26,842 nucleotides of DNA, taken from an uncultured Clostridium sp. Lineage in GTDB: Bacteria > Bacillota > Clostridia > TANB77 > CAG-508. Location: positions 1 to 26,842 of the forward strand of contig CAMMMI010000012.1 of the NCBI GenBank assembly GCA_946497905.1, given 5' to 3'. Positions 24,801-26,842 of the stretch are shown piece after piece (the stretch's first letter is position 1; each line of letters opens with the position of its first letter). Below the pieces are notes generated by a model. The model made no database searches. It was not told the DNA's origin and was given only the letters and a program-made list of their open reading frames with translations. A program made the position numbers and the translations under genes.

Positions 24801-24840
24801 GAAAAAGGATTTTATATCATCTAATAAAATATAAAATCCG
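24801..24840 (-). terminator. Terminator of the XRE regulator
   Basis: GGATTTTATA (24807-24816) pairs perfectly with TATAAAATCC (24830-24839). On the minus strand it follows the stop codon by eight bases and leads into TTTTTCTTTTAT. Confidence 0.75.
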
Positions 24841-24847
24841 TTTATAA

Positions 24848-25174
24848 TTATTCATCGTTTGCTATAGTTTTAGCAACATTATATATAAGTTTTTGTTTTT
24901 CTGGTGAACATGATTTTAATAATTCTGCAAATTCTTGTTCAAGATAATTATTAGAATTACTAGAAGCACCATTTAATATATATCCTTCAGAAACATCAAG
25001 TAATCTACAAAGTTGATTTAATCTTTTTAGATTAATATGAGAATTTCCTCTTTCAACTCTACTTAAGAATGCAACAGAAATATCAATTTTTTCTGCTAAA
25101 TCTTCTTGAGTTAAGTTTTTAGCTAATCTTGCTTGTTTAATTCTTTGCCCAATAATAGTATAATCTAAAGCCAT
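24848..25174 (-). CDS. XRE-family transcriptional regulator
   Basis: A 108-residue DNA-binding protein. The Cro/C1-type helix-turn-helix spans about residues 8-64: IGQRIKQARLAKNLTQEDLAE, then KIDISVAFLSRVERGNSHI and LKRLNQLCRLLDVSEGYIL. The rest is a short helical tail (YLEQEFAELLKSCSPEKQKLIYNV) that could mediate dimerization. It resembles small SinR-like or phage-like regulators but has no clear SinI-interaction domain. ATG follows AGGAAGGTGA. It is transcribed alone on the minus strand, with its own promoter, terminator and a palindrome at the promoter that suggests autoregulation. Its targets are unknown; the nearest other promoter is that of pflB, downstream in the same direction. Confidence 0.9.
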   Translation of the reverse strand: MALDYTIIGQRIKQARLAKNLTQEDLAEKIDISVAFLSRVERGNSHINLKRLNQLCRLLDVSEGYILNGASSNSNNYLEQEFAELLKSCSPEKQKLIYNVAKTIANDE

Positions 25175-25253
25175 CTTTTATCACCTTCCTATTCTTCGAT
25201 AACAATATAGCATTTTATGGTTTAAATTTACAGAAACTATCAAATGCAATTCT

Positions 25254-25265
25254 AACCTATAGGTT
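25254..25265. promoter_or_regulatory. Candidate operator of the XRE regulator
   Basis: AACCTATAGGTT is a perfect 12-base palindrome lying immediately downstream of the -10 box, at the expected transcription start of the xre gene. Confidence 0.5.
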
Positions 25266-25267
25266 TT

Positions 25268-25296
25268 ATTATAAGACAAAAATTTAAAAAATTCAA
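25268..25296 (-). promoter_or_regulatory. Promoter of the XRE regulator
   Basis: On the minus strand: TTGAAT (25296-25291), 17 bases, TATAAT (25273-25268). Confidence 0.7.
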
Positions 25297-25334
25297 TAAT
25301 ATTTGAAAGATAAATGTAAAATAATTTATAAATT

Positions 25335-25570
25335 GTTACAATTCACGGCTATATTGTACAGAGTACACCAACAAATATAGTATTTTTCGGTTCAATACAT
25401 AATTTAAAAAATTCTAAATTAATTTTTTGGTGTCCTTTCACTTAGTCCTCGCTTCGCTCGACGTGAACATTACCCAAAAAATTAATAAAGAATTTCTAAA
25501 ATTATTCCTATCACATTCAAAATACTATATTTGTTGGTGTACTATGTACAATATAGCTGTGAATTCTAAC
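25335..25570 (+). repeat. Long hairpin element (MITE-like or structured RNA), second full-length copy
   Basis: Bases 25335-25386 and 25519-25570 are reverse complements at 49 of 52 positions. The interior matches the copy at 14395 almost base for base (ATAGTATTTTTCGGTTCA, AATTCTAAATTAATTTTTTGG, CCTTTCACTTAGTCC, GACGTGAACATT). The outer arm sequence (TACACCAACAAATATAG here, TACATCAATAATATAG there) differs in both arms at once. The apical loop also differs (CTCGCTTCGCTCG here). Confidence 0.85.
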
Positions 25571-25796
25571 GATAATCACAATAATTTACATATGTATTTA
25601 AAAGTATTTTATAAAAAGTAGAGTAAAACTAGCGCAATAATAGTCATAAAAAGCAAATATACAAGTAAACATAACAGCAAAACACAGAAAAACAAAGAAA
25701 AAGAGAGTATAAAGAAGAAAAAATTGGAAAATTTAGAAGAAAAAACCAAAAATTCATGAAAAAGTAAACAAATAAATCTAAAATATGTATACATAA
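25571..25796. other. Gene-free AT-rich spacer
   Basis: This stretch is purine-rich on the plus strand. I see no gene, strong hairpin or recognizable site in it. Short minus-strand frames of 61-62 codons are low-complexity and lack ribosome sites. Confidence 0.5.
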
Positions 25797-25826
25797 TTTG
25801 ATTTTTGGAAGAATATATAGTATAAT
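25797..25826 (+). promoter_or_regulatory. Probable promoter of the M23 peptidase gene
   Basis: TTGAAT (25797-25802), 18 bases, TATAAT (25821-25826), 47 bases before the proposed start. Confidence 0.6.
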
Positions 25827-25872
25827 AAACAACAGTCGCGTTTAAAAAACAAGTAAAGGAGAGTGGATATAT

Positions 25873-26842
25873 ATTTTAAAGAAAAAACTAAAATTCTATA
25901 CAAAAGAAGTTTTTAAGTATTTAAACTTTATAATAATAGCTTTTGGTTTTATAATCGCGATTATATTAATAAAATACAAACCAATATATAAAGTAAGTAT
26001 ATCTGGAGAAGAAGTAGGATATATACAAAATAAAAAAGCATTTGAAGAAAGTGTAAAAGAAGACATAACAAGCAGTACAGATAAAAACATAGATTATGTA
26101 GATATGAAAATAACTCCAGAATATGAATTAAAACTTGTAGACAAAGAACTTAAGACAAACGAACAAGAAATAAGCGAAATATTGGAAGAAAACACAGATA
26201 TAACATATAAATATTATGAAATAGCTTTAAATAATAACACAATTGAATATGTTAATACAATACAAGAAGCAGAAGAATTAGTAAATAAAGTAAAAGAAAA
26301 CAATGGAGAAGAATTAGATTTAAGCATTGTAGAAAAACACACAAACGAAGAACAAGAGGTAAAGACTAATAATGTAGAAATAGCTCAAACTTCAATACAA
26401 CAAAAAATAAGAACAAAATTAGAGGAAGAAAAAAAGCAAAAAGAACAAGAAGAATGGTATAACTCACTACCAAGTGTAAATGGAATAAAAATAGCAGTAA
26501 CACCGGTATCAGGAACAATAACATCAAGATATGGAGTAAGTAGTAATATCAGAAGTTCAGATCATACAGGACTAGACATTGCAGTAAAAACAGGAACAGA
26601 CATAAAAGTTGTAGCAGATGGTACAGTTACATGTGCAAGTTACAAAGGCTCATATGGAAATATAGTAAAAATAGACCATGGGAATGGAGTAGAAACTTGG
26701 TATGCACATACAAGTAAAATGTATGTGAAAATTGGTCAACAAGTAAAAGCAGGAGATGTAATTGCAGCAGTTGGATCAACTGGAAACTCAACAGGACCAC
26801 ATTTACATTTTGAAATAAGAATAAATGGAGAGCATGTAAATC
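25873..26842 (+). CDS. Membrane-anchored M23 peptidoglycan endopeptidase, 3' end missing, non-canonical start
   Basis: The frame is open to the window edge and encodes at least 323 residues. A basic start (LKKKLKFYTKE) leads to one membrane segment (about residues 17-33). An extracellular alpha/beta stalk (about 40-185) begins YKVSISGEEVGYIQNKKAFEESV, followed by a charged coiled coil (KIRTKLEEEKKQKEQEEW). The lysostaphin-type M23 domain starts near SGTITSRYG. Zinc ligands H231 and D235 (HTGLD) and the H310-L-H312 motif are present, so it should be active on peptidoglycan cross-bridges. The frame has a stop at 25843 and no ATG, GTG or TTG before codon 26104, which lies past the membrane segment. 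AAAGGAGAG at 25855-25863 therefore points to ATT at 25873, or ATA at 25867, as the start. Confidence 0.85.
   Translation, partial: MLKKKLKFYTKEVFKYLNFIIIAFGFIIAIILIKYKPIYKVSISGEEVGYIQNKKAFEESVKEDITSSTDKNIDYVDMKITPEYELKLVDKELKTNEQEISEILEENTDITYKYYEIALNNNTIEYVNTIQEAEELVNKVKENNGEELDLSIVEKHTNEEQEVKTNNVEIAQTSIQQKIRTKLEEEKKQKEQEEWYNSLPSVNGIKIAVTPVSGTITSRYGVSSNIRSSDHTGLDIAVKTGTDIKVVADGTVTCASYKGSYGNIVKIDHGNGVETWYAHTSKMYVKIGQQVKAGDVIAAVGSTGNSTGPHLHFEIRINGEHVN

Noticed and set aside
25427..25621. 64-codon plus-strand open frame starting inside the hairpin element
   Set aside because: It runs across the element's arm and apex into spacer DNA, is not preserved in the other copy, and has no ribosome site.
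25609..25832. Two hydrophobic minus-strand frames of 61 and 62 codons
   Set aside because: They overlap each other in different frames, are low-complexity, and reflect a purine-rich plus strand.

Overview
The window is very AT-rich, densely coded chromosomal DNA from an anaerobic, low-GC Bacillota, most likely a Clostridia-type gut or anaerobic-habitat bacterium. Evidence for this: strong AGGAGG-type ribosome binding sites, a single-protein FtsH and the GdpP-RplI-DnaB gene block of Firmicutes, an LPXTG surface protein, a Spo0E-like sporulation phosphatase with a Spo0A box, and two oxygen-sensitive glycyl-radical activases (NrdG, PflA) with pyruvate formate-lyase.

Layout. 1-5074: 3' part of a giant secreted repeat protein (InlB/Flg_new-type repeats and a LamG-like end), followed by a small membrane-anchored protein with a GerMN-like tail. 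5126-5210: a perfect 38-bp-arm hairpin. 5287-9199: gdpP, rplI, dnaB, probably one operon. 9202-10590: a REP-associated tyrosine transposase (RAYT) gene between two identical, inverted 35-bp REP-like sequences; the right one lies in frame inside tilS. 10415-13395: tilS (short form) and ftsH. 13439-14368: an LPXTG-anchored protein behind four 11-bp direct repeats that look like a response-regulator site. 14395-14632: a 238-bp hairpin element. 14805-16293: membrane J-domain protein, nrdG, rpsU. 16488-19123: the inactive/active M16 peptidase pair yfmF/yfmH. 19344-21537: a 56-residue Spo0E-like protein, a three-S1-domain protein, and a replication-relaxation-like protein. 21591-24643 (minus): pflB then pflA, with a REP-like hairpin between the pflA ribosome binding site and its start codon. 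24848-25174 (minus): XRE regulator with a palindromic operator at its own promoter. 25335-25570: a second full-length hairpin element. 25873-end: membrane-anchored M23 peptidase, cut by the window edge, with no ATG/GTG/TTG start.

The core genes are ordinary housekeeping and anaerobic metabolism. The unusual content is two families of palindromic repeats. One is a REP-like family (four copies) that accompanies the RAYT and has entered or abutted gdpP, dnaB, tilS and pflA. The other is a 236-238-bp hairpin family (two full copies, one internally deleted copy) in which the outer arms differ between copies while each copy's own two arms remain nearly perfectly complementary. All functions are inferred from reading the sequence; no database search was run.
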